Below, in pieces: positions 1 through 9,310 of a stretch of 64,000 nt of DNA; position 1 is the stretch's first letter; every line of letters begins with the position of its first letter. The notes beneath the pieces were generated by a model, which was given only the letters and a program-made list of their open reading frames with translations, searched no databases and was not told the DNA's origin. This DNA is from CAYVVD01 sp964454975. GTDB lineage: Bacteria > Bacteroidota > Ignavibacteria > Kapaibacteriales > UBA2268. The position numbers were made by a program, and so were the translations under genes. The stretch is taken from positions 67,453 through 131,452 of the forward strand of contig CAYVVD010000008.1 of NCBI GenBank assembly GCA_964454975.1, given 5' to 3'.

Positions 1-298
1 GAGTTGATCCCGGGTTGCACTCGGCGGTCATCTCTGCATCTGCTGTGAAATCTACATACACCTCCAATTTTTCAATTATGCTGCTTATCTGTTCAACAGT
101 AAGCAGCGAGGGTGTACCGCCACCGAGGAACAAGCTGTTGCATTCGGGGCGTTTTCCATACTTAGTAAAAAATAATTCAATTTCTTTCAGAACCGCAAAA
201 ACAAAGTCGCCATTTCTGCCGAGTTCCTCAATAGAATAAAAGTCACAGTAAGAGCACTTGTGAACACAAAAAGGGAAGTGGATGTATATTCCGTGCAT
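1..298 (-). CDS. hemW: HemW-like radical SAM protein, partial (N-terminal 99 residues)
   Basis: The minus strand opens at an ATG at 298 and stays open to the window edge, so only the N-terminus is visible. The protein begins MHGIYIHFPFC and carries the radical-SAM cysteines CxxxCxxC (residues 11, 15, 18) followed by DF, then LFLGGGTPS, the SAM-binding GGGTP signature. This arrangement fits HemW (heme chaperone, formerly 'HemN-like'). True HemN has a fourth cysteine directly after the third, which is absent here. HemW family members insert or carry heme for respiratory proteins in the cytoplasm. The C-terminal HemN_C region lies outside the window, so the HemW/HemN split rests on the N-terminus only. 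Confidence 0.85.
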   Translation of the reverse strand, partial: MHGIYIHFPFCVHKCSYCDFYSIEELGRNGDFVFAVLKEIELFFTKYGKRPECNSLFLGGGTPSLLTVEQISSIIEKLEVYVDFTADAEMTAECNPGST

Positions 299-426
299 TT
301 TTATAAGGTAATTTACAACATCTGCATTAGACGGAATGCCTTAGTTTATACTGTTCAAACTGAATAGTTGAATTTTCGGCAATGGAATTTATTATATTTA
401 GAAGAATTTTTATTTAAAGCCCGGTA

Positions 427-2325
427 GTGATGCTAAAGTCAATATTCAGTGACGTAAAATTCCGCTTTGATGATGAAACAGAGCAGCTCTACAGGAGTGA
501 ATCTTATTCTGCAAACATCACTGTAATTAGGATTTACCTTATTCTTTCGATTGTCCTTTTTGCATTGTTTGCGCTTTTAGACCAGCTCAGCCTGCCTGAA
601 AGCTGGGGAACAGCATTTTTCATCCGTTTCTTTGTTGTTATTCCCGTACTCGTCCTGACTTTATCCGTTAGCTATATGCCATTCTTTGAGCGTTATAATC
701 AAAGGATACTCACTGTAGTCGCGATTGTGATGGCATACAGCATTCTGGTAATGATAGCTGTTTCAGATTCATCGGAAGTTGCATTTTTCAATTATTATCC
801 GGGTTTGTTTATAATATCATTTTCTTCAATTATCCTTCTTCAGTTAAGGATGATTTACTCCATAATATTGACAATCGCCGTAATTGCCGGGTACGAATTT
901 GTAGTGTATTCAATCCAGGGTATGCATAAACTGGAATACAACTCTGAATTGTTTGCCATTTTTCTGAATAATAATATTTACTTCGTTTCAATAGCCTCCG
1001 GTGGTGTGATTGTAGGATTCATCCTGGAGTATTTTAAGCGAAAGAGTTTTATTTCGGGGCTTGAGATAAAAGTAAAGCTAAAAGAAATCGAAGAAAAAAA
1101 CAGGGAGATATACAGGCAAAAAACAAACCTTACAAAAACACTTGATGAATTGAAAGCAACACAGGAAAAGCTGACTTCGATTATCAATAATGACATAGCA
1201 GGGATTAACGTAATCGACCTCAACATGAGATATCTTTTTGTGAACCATGCCTGGTGCAGCATGCTCGGTTATGAAGAAAGCGAATTGTTGCAAAAGAAAG
1301 TTCTTTATGTTACTCATGTGGATGATAAAGAAATAACCAACGATTTTTTCAAGCAGGCGATTGACGGTACACTTTGGGAATACCACCTCGAAAAGCGGTA
1401 TATCCGCAAGGACGGCAGCACATTCTGGGGGGATTTGTTTATCTCACCGGTTTATAATGGTTCCGGCTCAATAGAATATGTTATTTCAATTATAGTTGAT
1501 ATTACTAACCGGAAAGCAATCGAGCAGAACCTGATTGAGTCGGAGCAAAACCTTCTTAAATCAAACAATGAAAAAGACAACTATCTAAACCAGCTTAAGT
1601 ACGAATTAAAGGTCGCTGCCGGTTACGCGAAGTCGCTCCTGCCCGATGAAATTAATGAGGGTATATTGCATGCCGAATGGCGTCTGATACCTTCCGCTGA
1701 CCTCGGCGGCGACCACTTCGGTTACCACTGGATAGATAACGAACACTTCGCCATGTATCTTGTAGATGTATGCGGCCATGGTGTTGCGCCGGCTTTGCAT
1801 GCCATTTCCGTGATTAATGTACTGCGGAACAAAACACTCCCCAATACAGATTTCACAGACCCGGTAAGCGTTTTAAGCTCTTTAAATAAGACATTCCAAA
1901 TGGAAAAGCACAACGATATGTATTTCACGATGTGGTATGGAGTTTTCAATAAATACACAAGGGAGCTGCTTTATGCATCCGCGGGCCATCCGGGTGCAAT
2001 GCTGATTGACATGGAAGGGAATCTAGACGTGCTCGAAACGGACAACTATGTAATGGGCGATATTGAAGATTTTGATTACAAGAAAGCAGAGGTTCTCGTA
2101 AACGGAAAGGCATTTCTTTTTATCTTCTCCGATGGTGTGTTTGAAATCGAGACAGGGGAGCGGCAGATGTGGACACAGAATGACCTATACAATTTCCTGG
2201 GCGAGGAGCTGAAGAACCCGGAATCTGAGATAGATGCATTATATAATCACGCTATAAGTCTCAACAAGGGCAAGCTCGATGACGACTTCTCTATGCTCAA
2301 AATCACTTTCAACGGGAAGGAATAG
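427..2325 (+). CDS. Membrane-bound PAS-SpoIIE (PP2C-type) serine phosphatase
   Basis: Residues about 30-200 hold five or six hydrophobic helices. A short coiled coil (about 205-250), a PAS domain (about 250-370, ending in the typical DITNRKAIE) and a C-terminal SpoIIE/PP2C phosphatase domain (about 395-632) follow. Metal-binding acidic residues are visible in ADLGGDHF, VDVCGHG, FSDGVFE and DDFSML. Such proteins dephosphorylate anti-anti-sigma factors or similar partners in response to a sensed signal. No partner kinase or STAS protein is encoded nearby. The start is GTG at 427 or the ATG right after it at 430. No strong Shine-Dalgarno sequence is present, which is usual in this group. It converges on ftsI with no intergenic space. 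Confidence 0.85.
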   Translation: MMLKSIFSDVKFRFDDETEQLYRSESYSANITVIRIYLILSIVLFALFALLDQLSLPESWGTAFFIRFFVVIPVLVLTLSVSYMPFFERYNQRILTVVAIVMAYSILVMIAVSDSSEVAFFNYYPGLFIISFSSIILLQLRMIYSIILTIAVIAGYEFVVYSIQGMHKLEYNSELFAIFLNNNIYFVSIASGGVIVGFILEYFKRKSFISGLEIKVKLKEIEEKNREIYRQKTNLTKTLDELKATQEKLTSIINNDIAGINVIDLNMRYLFVNHAWCSMLGYEESELLQKKVLYVTHVDDKEITNDFFKQAIDGTLWEYHLEKRYIRKDGSTFWGDLFISPVYNGSGSIEYVISIIVDITNRKAIEQNLIESEQNLLKSNNEKDNYLNQLKYELKVAAGYAKSLLPDEINEGILHAEWRLIPSADLGGDHFGYHWIDNEHFAMYLVDVCGHGVAPALHAISVINVLRNKTLPNTDFTDPVSVLSSLNKTFQMEKHNDMYFTMWYGVFNKYTRELLYASAGHPGAMLIDMEGNLDVLETDNYVMGDIEDFDYKKAEVLVNGKAFLFIFSDGVFEIETGERQMWTQNDLYNFLGEELKNPESEIDALYNHAISLNKGKLDDDFSMLKITFNGKE

Positions 2326-4404
2326 TCAATTACAAATCAAAGTGCATGTGTACCCGGTGGTATCGAAACTGAATACAGCTGATTGAACCATTCCTTTGCC
2401 ATATGTTTTAATCTCTAATCCGCTCCTGCTGAGGAGTTTTAATGCCGATGATTTGTCCCATCCGCTTAATTTAATTTTCGTGACTTTCTCCGGGGATGAT
2501 ACATCTTGAAGTGATAAATTGATTCTTCTGCCCTTGTTTAATTTTACACCTGGCTTTTCATCCTGCCCGGTTATAACGTCTCCCTTGCCGGTGAAGGACA
2601 ATGTAAATCCGGATATTTTCGCCATGGCTTCTGCTTCTTCCCTGCTGAATCCTTTGAAGTCAGGTATTGTATTCTTACCGCCTGGTCTAACTGCGTCGTT
2701 CATCGGATTCAAACTTAGCCATGCAAGGACAATCTTTTTGAAGACAGGCGCTGCCACAGCGCCACCGTAGTAAGCACTCTTCGGCTTGTTGAGAACAACA
2801 ATCATCGCCACCTGTGGGTAGTCTGCAGGGAAGAACCCTGCAAAGGAGGCAGTATAAGCCGATTTGGAATATTTCCCTTCGATTATTTGCTGTGTTGTAC
2901 CCGTTTTGCCTGCAATTTGAAATCCGGGTATTCTTGCACCCCGCCCCGAACCGCTGTCCACTACACTTGTTATTAGCTTGCTAACCCTCGTTGCGGTGTT
3001 CTCAGATATAACCCTCCGGATTTTAACAGGATTGGCTTTGTATGATTCATTGCCTTCGGCATCGGTAATGCTGCCTACAACGTAAGGCTTCATTAATTCA
3101 CCCTTGTTTGCGATAGTAGCATAAGCGCAAAGCATCTGAAGAGGCGTTGCTGATATTCCGTAACCGAAGCCGATGTATCTCTTAGAGGATGAATAAAAAT
3201 CATCCGGTTTCTGCACGTTGCCGGTTACTTCGCCCGGCAGGTCAATATCGAGAGAAATACCAAAACCAAAATCGCGGATGTATTTATAAAAGCGCCTGTC
3301 CGGAATCTTATTTGCAATTTCTGAGAAGATGATGTTGCTGGAATGAATCATTGCTTCGCGGAAAGTAGCTTTGCCCAATGGGTGGACATCCCTGATTGTG
3401 AACTGGCTGAAAGTACGAACACCGTTGTAACCTGAATAAACATCGCTTTCCTTCACAATGCCTTCTTCAATAGCTGCGCTTGCAGTTACCGCTTTAAATG
3501 TGGAACCCGGCTCATATACTTCGGAGATACTTTTGATCTTCATCCCCCTGCCGGAACTTTCACCGAGTTTGTTTGGATTGTAACCCGGATAAGAAGCCAT
3601 TGCCAGAATTTCCCCTGTGCCGGGGTTAATGGCTATCACCGTGCCGTTTTCAGCGCCGGTTTCCCTGATTGCCTCGCCAAGCTCGTAATTGACAATTCGT
3701 TGTAGCTTGATATCGAGAGTAAGTTTTACCATTTTCCCGTTTTGCGGCTCCATAGATGGCAGTTCAGGGGATGGTCTGAGCCTTCCAAGGCCGTCGCGGT
3801 ACATCATCATATACCCCGCTTTACCTGAGAGAATGGTGTCCATGCTTAATTCAAGCCCTGTCAGACCCTTGTTGTCAACATCAGTACAACCGGTTATCTG
3901 TGCTGCAGCATCGCCGTAGGGGTAATAGCGGCGGGACTCTGGTATTATTATAAGGCCATTGTCATTAATTTCATATAAATCAATCAACCTGTCCTTGTCA
4001 ATTCCACGGACAAGATAGACAAACTCATCTTTGGCATTTTTTATTCTGCTAAGTAATGTATTCTTCGATAAATTTAACCGCCTTGCTATAACAGAGCAAA
4101 TTTTGTCTTTATTTTTCAGCACTGTAGGGTCAACTGCTACTGAAATCTTCTTGATATTAACCGCCAGCTTGTTGCCATTCCTGTCGTAGATGCCTCCTCT
4201 CTCAGCAGGAAGCTCTATCCTCGACTCGTGCTGCCGCTTAGCTTTTTCGCGGTATTTTGCTGAATCAAGAACCTGGATAGAAAATAGTCGTCCTGCAATA
4301 ACGAGCATTACGGCGGCAATAACAATAGTGATAAAAAGGAATTTCCAGAATTTCCTGTTATCGCGGCGAGGAGCATTATGAGTTTTTTCCCTATTCATCT
4401 TCAA
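2326..4404 (-). CDS. ftsI: Penicillin-binding protein 2/3 (FtsI) with C-terminal PASTA repeats
   Basis: Septal peptidoglycan transpeptidase of cell division. One N-terminal membrane helix (about 22-43) precedes a PBP dimerisation domain (about 65-220) and the transpeptidase domain. The catalytic motifs are complete: STFK at 301-304 (Ser301 nucleophile), SSN at 355-357 and KTGT at 500-503. Residues about 580-635 form a PASTA domain and about 640-692 a second, more divergent one. This is the SpoVD/PBP2x-like layout. Its first codons overlap the 3' end of the ftsL-like gene by 14 bp, so the two are translationally coupled. The stop directly abuts that of the convergent SpoIIE gene. Confidence 0.93.
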   Translation of the reverse strand: MKMNREKTHNAPRRDNRKFWKFLFITIVIAAVMLVIAGRLFSIQVLDSAKYREKAKRQHESRIELPAERGGIYDRNGNKLAVNIKKISVAVDPTVLKNKDKICSVIARRLNLSKNTLLSRIKNAKDEFVYLVRGIDKDRLIDLYEINDNGLIIIPESRRYYPYGDAAAQITGCTDVDNKGLTGLELSMDTILSGKAGYMMMYRDGLGRLRPSPELPSMEPQNGKMVKLTLDIKLQRIVNYELGEAIRETGAENGTVIAINPGTGEILAMASYPGYNPNKLGESSGRGMKIKSISEVYEPGSTFKAVTASAAIEEGIVKESDVYSGYNGVRTFSQFTIRDVHPLGKATFREAMIHSSNIIFSEIANKIPDRRFYKYIRDFGFGISLDIDLPGEVTGNVQKPDDFYSSSKRYIGFGYGISATPLQMLCAYATIANKGELMKPYVVGSITDAEGNESYKANPVKIRRVISENTATRVSKLITSVVDSGSGRGARIPGFQIAGKTGTTQQIIEGKYSKSAYTASFAGFFPADYPQVAMIVVLNKPKSAYYGGAVAAPVFKKIVLAWLSLNPMNDAVRPGGKNTIPDFKGFSREEAEAMAKISGFTLSFTGKGDVITGQDEKPGVKLNKGRRINLSLQDVSSPEKVTKIKLSGWDKSSALKLLSRSGLEIKTYGKGMVQSAVFSFDTTGYTCTLICN

Positions 4405-4738
4405 TTATTTCAGGGGGAGTTTCCGGCATTTTCATATTTAGCTTTGTTTCCGCAAGTGGGATAATCCTTCCGGGTGATGACTTGCTCACTGCCATGGCTT
4501 CGAGCATTTCGCGTTCTTCAACAAGGGAAGAATAATGCTTCTCCAGTGTACGCACTTCCTGAAGCAGATTATTTACTGCCCAAACATTGCTTATGTAAAA
4601 TACTATGGAGGCTGTTGCAATTACGAGATATAAAAAAATAATCCACCTGTTCAAGCTGAGCCAGCTTCGAAGCGCCGACCTGAATTCATCATCGCGGATT
4701 AAACCCTTAATTTCGATAAAATTTTTTGCAGCAGACAA
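4391..4738 (-). CDS. ftsL: FtsL-like cell-division membrane protein
   Basis: A 115-residue bitopic protein: a cytoplasmic N-terminus (1-30), one membrane helix (about 32-54, WIIFLYLVIATASIVFYI) and a periplasmic coiled-coil segment (LLQEVRTLEKHYSSLVEERE). Its size, topology and position directly before ftsI are those of FtsL, which pairs with FtsB/FtsQ to control FtsWI. Sequence identity in this family is too low for a call on sequence alone. Unlike the usual dcw cluster, no rsmH or mraZ lies upstream: the next gene is a divergent glycosyltransferase. Confidence 0.75.
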   Translation of the reverse strand: MSAAKNFIEIKGLIRDDEFRSALRSWLSLNRWIIFLYLVIATASIVFYISNVWAVNNLLQEVRTLEKHYSSLVEEREMLEAMAVSKSSPGRIIPLAETKLNMKMPETPPEIIEDE

Positions 4739-4889
4739 TTATTCCCCCATTTAAAAATAATAAAACATCAGGAAGATAAAAAGGTCAATTGCTAATTAAG
4801 CATAACTAAATCAATCTTTATTATTTTGTATAAAATCTCTAATTTGAATTTATGAATCTGACAAACAGAAAAAGCTCCGCTGCAACACT

Positions 4890-6140
4890 ATGAGAAACGT
4901 TCTCGTAATTGCATATTATTTCCCGCCAATGGGGCTAAGCGGAGTCCAGAGGACACTCAAGTTTGTCAAATACCTTCCGGAGCACGGCTGGAATCCAATA
5001 GTCCTTACTTACACTCCTTCTATGTACTATGCCTTCGATGAATCACTCGAAAGCGAGCTGGGTGAAACAATTATTTACCGTACCGAACCCGAAAAAAAAA
5101 ATAAGCAGGACAAAAAAACTGTAAAATATCCCTCGCGCCTCGCAGATAAGTTGCGAAAGATAATTGTCCAGACTCTGATGCAGCCTGACAGCAAAGTTGG
5201 ATGGAAAAAATATGCACTGAAAAAAGCTGAAGAAATTTATAAGGAGCATAAGGTTGATGTGGTTTTCACAACAGCCCCGCCATTTACAGATTTCCTTATT
5301 GCGCGGGAATTAAACAAGCGTTATGGAACTCCTTTCCTTGCTGATTACCGCGATTTGTGGGTTGATAATGCTTATTATTATTACTCAACTCCATTCCACA
5401 GGATGTATAGCATGGGGCTGGAACGCGATATACTTAACTCCGCCGGTAAAGTTGTGGTGATCTCGAGGGATATGAAAGAAAAGCTGCTGCAGCGCTACAA
5501 ACTGATTTCGCATAACGATATTACAATAATACCGCATGGTTACGACAGCAGCGACTTCGAGAATGTGGATTTTGTTAAAGACGACACTAAATTCACGATT
5601 ACTCATACAGGGCTGTTCCCCGATGATTTAACACCCAGGTATTTCCTGAAAGCATTGTCGAGATTTTTTGCGAATAATCCGAAAGCAAAGAAAGAGACAG
5701 AGCTGCGCCTTGTTGGCCTGATGAAGAAAGAGCATCTGAACCTGCTGAAAAAATATAAATTGGACGAGATAACAAAAACACCCGGTTACGTAAATCACTC
5801 CGAATCGGTAAAGAATTTACTCGAGTCTGATTTATTATGGATGATGATTCCAAACAAATTAGTTACGCCGGGCAGGCTTTTTGAATATATAGGCGCCGAT
5901 AAGCCCATTTTGCTGAATGCACCTGAAGGCAGCATGCGGAAATTGGCAACAGATACAAAAGCTGCAATTGTCTCTGATGTAAAGGATATTGGCTCAATAG
6001 AGAAAGCAATAGCTTCGTTTTACAAGCTGTGGAAAAGCGGAAGTCTGCCAAAACCTTCCCGGGAATATACAGCCAATTTTGACAGACGCTACTTAGCAGG
6101 CGAACTTGCTCGTGAATTATCCCTGATTGCTGAAATATAG
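4890..6140 (+). CDS. Glycosyltransferase family 4 (GT-B fold)
   Basis: The protein starts with VLVIAYYFPPMGLSGVQRT, the N-terminal nucleotide-sugar glycosyltransferase motif of many GT4 enzymes. A Rossmann-type donor half follows (HTGLF near residue 236, then a PGRLFEYIGADKPIL segment near 327, which matches the E-x7-E donor-binding region in position). Such enzymes build cell-surface glycans at the inner face of the membrane. Acceptor and sugar cannot be told from sequence. The gene stands alone, divergent from ftsL, with 150 bp of AT-rich upstream DNA that probably holds both promoters. Confidence 0.8.
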   Translation: MRNVLVIAYYFPPMGLSGVQRTLKFVKYLPEHGWNPIVLTYTPSMYYAFDESLESELGETIIYRTEPEKKNKQDKKTVKYPSRLADKLRKIIVQTLMQPDSKVGWKKYALKKAEEIYKEHKVDVVFTTAPPFTDFLIARELNKRYGTPFLADYRDLWVDNAYYYYSTPFHRMYSMGLERDILNSAGKVVVISRDMKEKLLQRYKLISHNDITIIPHGYDSSDFENVDFVKDDTKFTITHTGLFPDDLTPRYFLKALSRFFANNPKAKKETELRLVGLMKKEHLNLLKKYKLDEITKTPGYVNHSESVKNLLESDLLWMMIPNKLVTPGRLFEYIGADKPILLNAPEGSMRKLATDTKAAIVSDVKDIGSIEKAIASFYKLWKSGSLPKPSREYTANFDRRYLAGELARELSLIAEI

Positions 6141-6259
6141 CAACCAATTAATTAACATAGCGTAAATAATAAGCAGTTTCTTAGTTTCTAATTTCTTTGT
6201 AATTTTGGCTTCACAACATTGATAATAATTAAGAGTTTTTCATTTACAGGAGACGAGAT

Positions 6260-7231
6260 ATGAATCTAAAATCGATTAAAGGGATTTTAACTTTATTGTT
6301 CCTTTCGCTGTTTGTATTTACTGCATGCGAAGAAACAACCGACCCGGAACCTACTGTTCTAAAACCGGGAGCGCCTTCAAATCTGCAGGCAACATCCCAA
6401 AATGATACAACTGTTATTCTGAAGTGGACAGCATCGGCTTCAGCTTCGGATACCACAAAGTACATCCTTACTGTTACTGCATCAGGGCAGGGCCCGATGG
6501 CACCGGTAGAAATCCCGAGCACTGAAACTACATTCGAAGTAACCGGCCTTGAAGAAGGCATTATTTACCTCTTTGAGATGATTTCAGAGTTTGACGGCGG
6601 AGCACAAAGCGAAGGAAAGGCAACTGTGCAGTGGTCGCCTGCATCGAGATTTGAACAGACTACAGGCAATGTTCCAATCAGGCTTTACGGGCATCAGTCG
6701 CAATTTGGCTCAGGACTTGATTTATTTTTCAATGACCCGGACTTCCCGGATGATTCCGGACCCGAAGTACTGACAATTACACAGAAGGACAGGTGGGATA
6801 TTGCAGTTGATACAAGGAATAGTGGACTGATTATTGGCTCTGCAAGCCAGATTTCACTTGGTTCAGGAGATCCTGAAGGTACTACCGAAATTAGTGACAA
6901 GAGATTCCAGGTTCAGTCTCTTGATGATGTTTTCGGCAGTGAAGCACTGGATGCTGACCAGACATTTACCGAGCAAACAATAAACCTTCTCGATGGAGGA
7001 TTAGACCAGAACAACAATCTTGTATTCATCGTCAGGACTAAAAATGATGCCGCAGATGCAGCATGGAACTATGTGAAAGTAATCGTTCTGCGCGGCCAGG
7101 ATGGAAATTTCCTCCAGGGAAGCGGTTCAGATATCTATGTTGAAGTAATATTGTCATACCAGACAGAAGCAGGTATTCCATACGCAGGTATTGAAGGATT
7201 TCGCCCGAAATCTGAAAATATCAGCAGGTAA
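6260..7231 (+). CDS. Lipoprotein with fibronectin type III domain
   Basis: The N-terminus is a lipoprotein signal peptide ending LFVFTAC, so the mature protein is probably tethered to the outer membrane. Residues about 35-130 resemble one fibronectin type III domain (PGAPSNLQATSQNDTTVILKW and TFEVTGLEEGIIY). The C-terminal ~190 residues, with a KDRWDIAVDTRNS segment, form a beta-rich domain that vaguely recalls HmuY-like proteins, but I cannot assign it. An AGGAG sequence lies about 10 bp before the ATG. It is followed at 25 bp by two small secreted proteins and may be co-transcribed with them. Confidence 0.65.
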   Translation: MNLKSIKGILTLLFLSLFVFTACEETTDPEPTVLKPGAPSNLQATSQNDTTVILKWTASASASDTTKYILTVTASGQGPMAPVEIPSTETTFEVTGLEEGIIYLFEMISEFDGGAQSEGKATVQWSPASRFEQTTGNVPIRLYGHQSQFGSGLDLFFNDPDFPDDSGPEVLTITQKDRWDIAVDTRNSGLIIGSASQISLGSGDPEGTTEISDKRFQVQSLDDVFGSEALDADQTFTEQTINLLDGGLDQNNNLVFIVRTKNDAADAAWNYVKVIVLRGQDGNFLQGSGSDIYVEVILSYQTEAGIPYAGIEGFRPKSENISR

Positions 7232-7256
7232 TTGTTAATTAAACGGGGAATTTTAA

Positions 7257-7601
7257 ATGAAAAAATACTTAGCATTATTGTTTCTGGGAGTAATCGTAAC
7301 CTTTGCTGTTACGGCACAATCAGGTGCTGATGCAACAGGTTATGTTGCCAACCTGAATGACATTGTTACAAGCAAAGATGGCAGAGTGGACAAATCACAG
7401 GCAGTTAGTCTTGTTAAAGCGGGTCATCCGCTTGTACTGGTATCCAACAACAAAGTTTACTTTGTGTTTAACACAGACGGCAGCTATGCCGGCAAAAACC
7501 TTGCCCGTAATGCTTCATTGGATTCAGAAGTTGGGATTGTAGGCAAAATAAAAAGCAAAGGCGGTTTCAACTACATAATTGCAGATAAGTTTATTCAATA
7601 A
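7257..7601 (+). CDS. Small secreted protein, tandem paralogue A (NTDGSYAGKNLAR domain)
   Basis: A cleavable signal peptide (about residues 1-20, ending AVTAQ) precedes a single domain of about 85 residues of unknown function. The same domain, including an identical NTDGSYAGKNLAR core, forms the C-terminus of the next gene 14 bp downstream, so the pair looks like a tandem duplication. There is no lipobox, so this copy is periplasmic or secreted. I do not recognise the family. The domain starts with a V(A/S)xLxxxVTS segment, suggesting a small beta-sheet fold. Confidence 0.7.
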   Translation: MKKYLALLFLGVIVTFAVTAQSGADATGYVANLNDIVTSKDGRVDKSQAVSLVKAGHPLVLVSNNKVYFVFNTDGSYAGKNLARNASLDSEVGIVGKIKSKGGFNYIIADKFIQ

Positions 7602-7615
7602 CACAGGAAATTAAA

Positions 7616-8152
7616 ATGAATAAAATAGTTTTATCATTCTTTGTTGTTTTGCTTGCGTTTGCAATTGTTAGTTGCGGCGGCGAGAAGAAAGAAGAACCTG
7701 CCGGTGACACTTCTATGGAGCAGATGGATACACAAGAACCTGAAACAATGGAAGAGCAGGCGCCTGATACCGCTGATATTGGCGATATTCAGGATGAAGA
7801 GGTGCAAAAAGAAGAAATGAAAGAGGAGAAAAAGGAATCCCCAAAAGAAGAAAAGAAGGCAATGGCGGATCCAAATGTACCTATTGAAGGTACAGTAGTA
7901 AGCCTTTATGGGTTGGTTACATCCGGTAAAATGGAAGTGAATAAGGCAGAAGCTATTGACCTTGTCAACCGCGACCAATTGCTTGGATTTAAAGATTCAA
8001 AAGGAACTATCTGGATTGTTTACAATACAGATGGAAGTTACGCAGGTAAAAACCTGGCTCGCCATGCTGACGGCAAGCTTGGAATCAAGGGAAAGAAGCG
8101 CAACATTAAAGGCGCAAATATCCTCATCGCCGATGAAATGATCCCGATGTAA
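7616..8152 (+). CDS. Lipoprotein, tandem paralogue B with acidic/lysine-rich linker
   Basis: The signal peptide ends AIVSCGG (lipobox cysteine). A low-complexity linker of about 65 residues rich in Glu, Lys, Met, Asp and Thr follows, and then the same ~85-residue domain as the preceding gene (NTDGSYAGKNLAR; ends ANILIADEMIPM). The linker probably spaces the domain from the membrane anchor. The gene ends before a bidirectional hairpin terminator at about 8174-8206. Function unknown. The pairing of a soluble and an anchored version of one domain may mean that they interact. Confidence 0.7.
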   Translation: MNKIVLSFFVVLLAFAIVSCGGEKKEEPAGDTSMEQMDTQEPETMEEQAPDTADIGDIQDEEVQKEEMKEEKKESPKEEKKAMADPNVPIEGTVVSLYGLVTSGKMEVNKAEAIDLVNRDQLLGFKDSKGTIWIVYNTDGSYAGKNLARHADGKLGIKGKKRNIKGANILIADEMIPM

Positions 8153-8173
8153 ACTTGCTTGTAATTTCGATTT

Positions 8174-8206
8174 AAAAAGGTTGCTCAACAGGGCAGCCTT
8201 TTTCTT
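8174..8206. terminator. Bidirectional intrinsic terminator between convergent genes
   Basis: An 11-bp stem (AAAAAGGTTGC at 8174-8184 with GCAGCCTTTTT at 8193-8203, one G-T pair) encloses an 8-nt loop. It has A-rich and T-rich flanks on opposite sides, so it can terminate the plus-strand lipoprotein operon and the minus-strand T9SS gene alike. Confidence 0.85.
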
Positions 8207-9105
8207 TTATGTTACAGCCTGTTTTTTAGTCACAGGGAAGAATTCGTTAAGAGTACCCGACTTGATATTTACGTAATACATCCCCTTTGCTAATCCAACC
8301 ATGTATAACGGTGCCCGGTCTTTCCCGGAATCTACATTAAATGCCTTCTTCTTTCTGCCGGTTACATCAATTATTTCGATTGAGGCGTTCTCAAAAACAA
8401 GCCCTTTCAGCTCTACTAACATTAAATCATCAACTGGATTAGGAAAAGCTGTGGCAATTGAACTAATGCCCGGCACAGGAATGCCTGTATCTGTTGCTGT
8501 GTCAAGAGGGAAAGCGAATATATTAAATGAATGTTCTTTTACACTCAGGTTCAGCGAGAGCATAACAACTTCTTCTGTTGGCAGGCAGGCGCAGGGGGTT
8601 TCTGGAGTGTTTTTAATCCAGTAGTACTCGTTATAACAGGAGTAATGCCGCCCCGGTTCAACCTTGAATTTGTAATCAGAGTTGATTGTAATATCAAACA
8701 CATTTTCCGGGTCGCGCTTGACAATTGAGATAAATAATGTATCGTCAGTTTTAGTAGTTGTAACATCAATGCATGGAACCCCAACAAACTCCCAAAGTCC
8801 TTGATAGGCTTTTTGGTTATAAGTTTCGCAAAAAAAAAGATTGTCAACCAATTCGTTGCCGGTATGATTTGCTGTCAGATCCATCATGGAAAAAAACCAG
8901 GTGTGCCATACATCATTCGCTTAGCATTTTCAAGAATACCGACATTAATACTGCCAATGTGCGATGTCCTTACAGCATATATCATGGTTTTGGCATTTTT
9001 TATCATAGCATTCTGGACAGTTCCTGTTCCAAGTCCGCTGATAAGATCCCGGTTATTGGATTCAGCATCTTCGCCGCAGGGAGTAGAATCTGAAAAGCAT
9101 CCTGT
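8207..9105 (-). pseudogene. Secreted T9SS-sorted protein, frameshifted
   Basis: The intact part (8207-8887, 226 codons) ends in a T9SS type A sorting domain: AFPNPVDD near residue 148, then IDVTGR and GMYYVN near the end. It has no signal peptide. Directly upstream on the same strand another frame is open from 9105 to 8887 (about 73 codons: CFSDSTPCGEDAE..., NAKTMIYAVRTSH) and runs into a stop at a homopolymer of seven A (8890-8896). Adding one base there joins the two frames into one protein. Even then no start or signal peptide is found, because an in-frame TAA lies at 9106-9108. The gene is either decayed or damaged by sequencing errors. The N-terminal part contains cysteine pairs but no domain I recognise. 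Confidence 0.65.
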
Positions 9106-9310
9106 TTAATTCAAATCCGGTTTCCCAGGATTTTTCAATCCTAACAGGTGCCTTGTTTTTTCTGAAAAAATGTGGTTAAGAGATAAAAATAAAAGGAATG
9201 TTACGACTTTTGAAATGTTCATTATTGTTACTTTTAAAAATAAAAACTATAGTAAATATAAATAATAATTCTATAAACATAATTTACAAATCTTTTAATA
9301 TGTTTGTAGT

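Noticed and set aside
8773..9109. Overlapping plus-strand frames of about 100 codons
   Set aside because: They lie opposite the frameshifted T9SS gene, have no recognisable domain or ribosome-binding site, and are shadows of its codon pattern.
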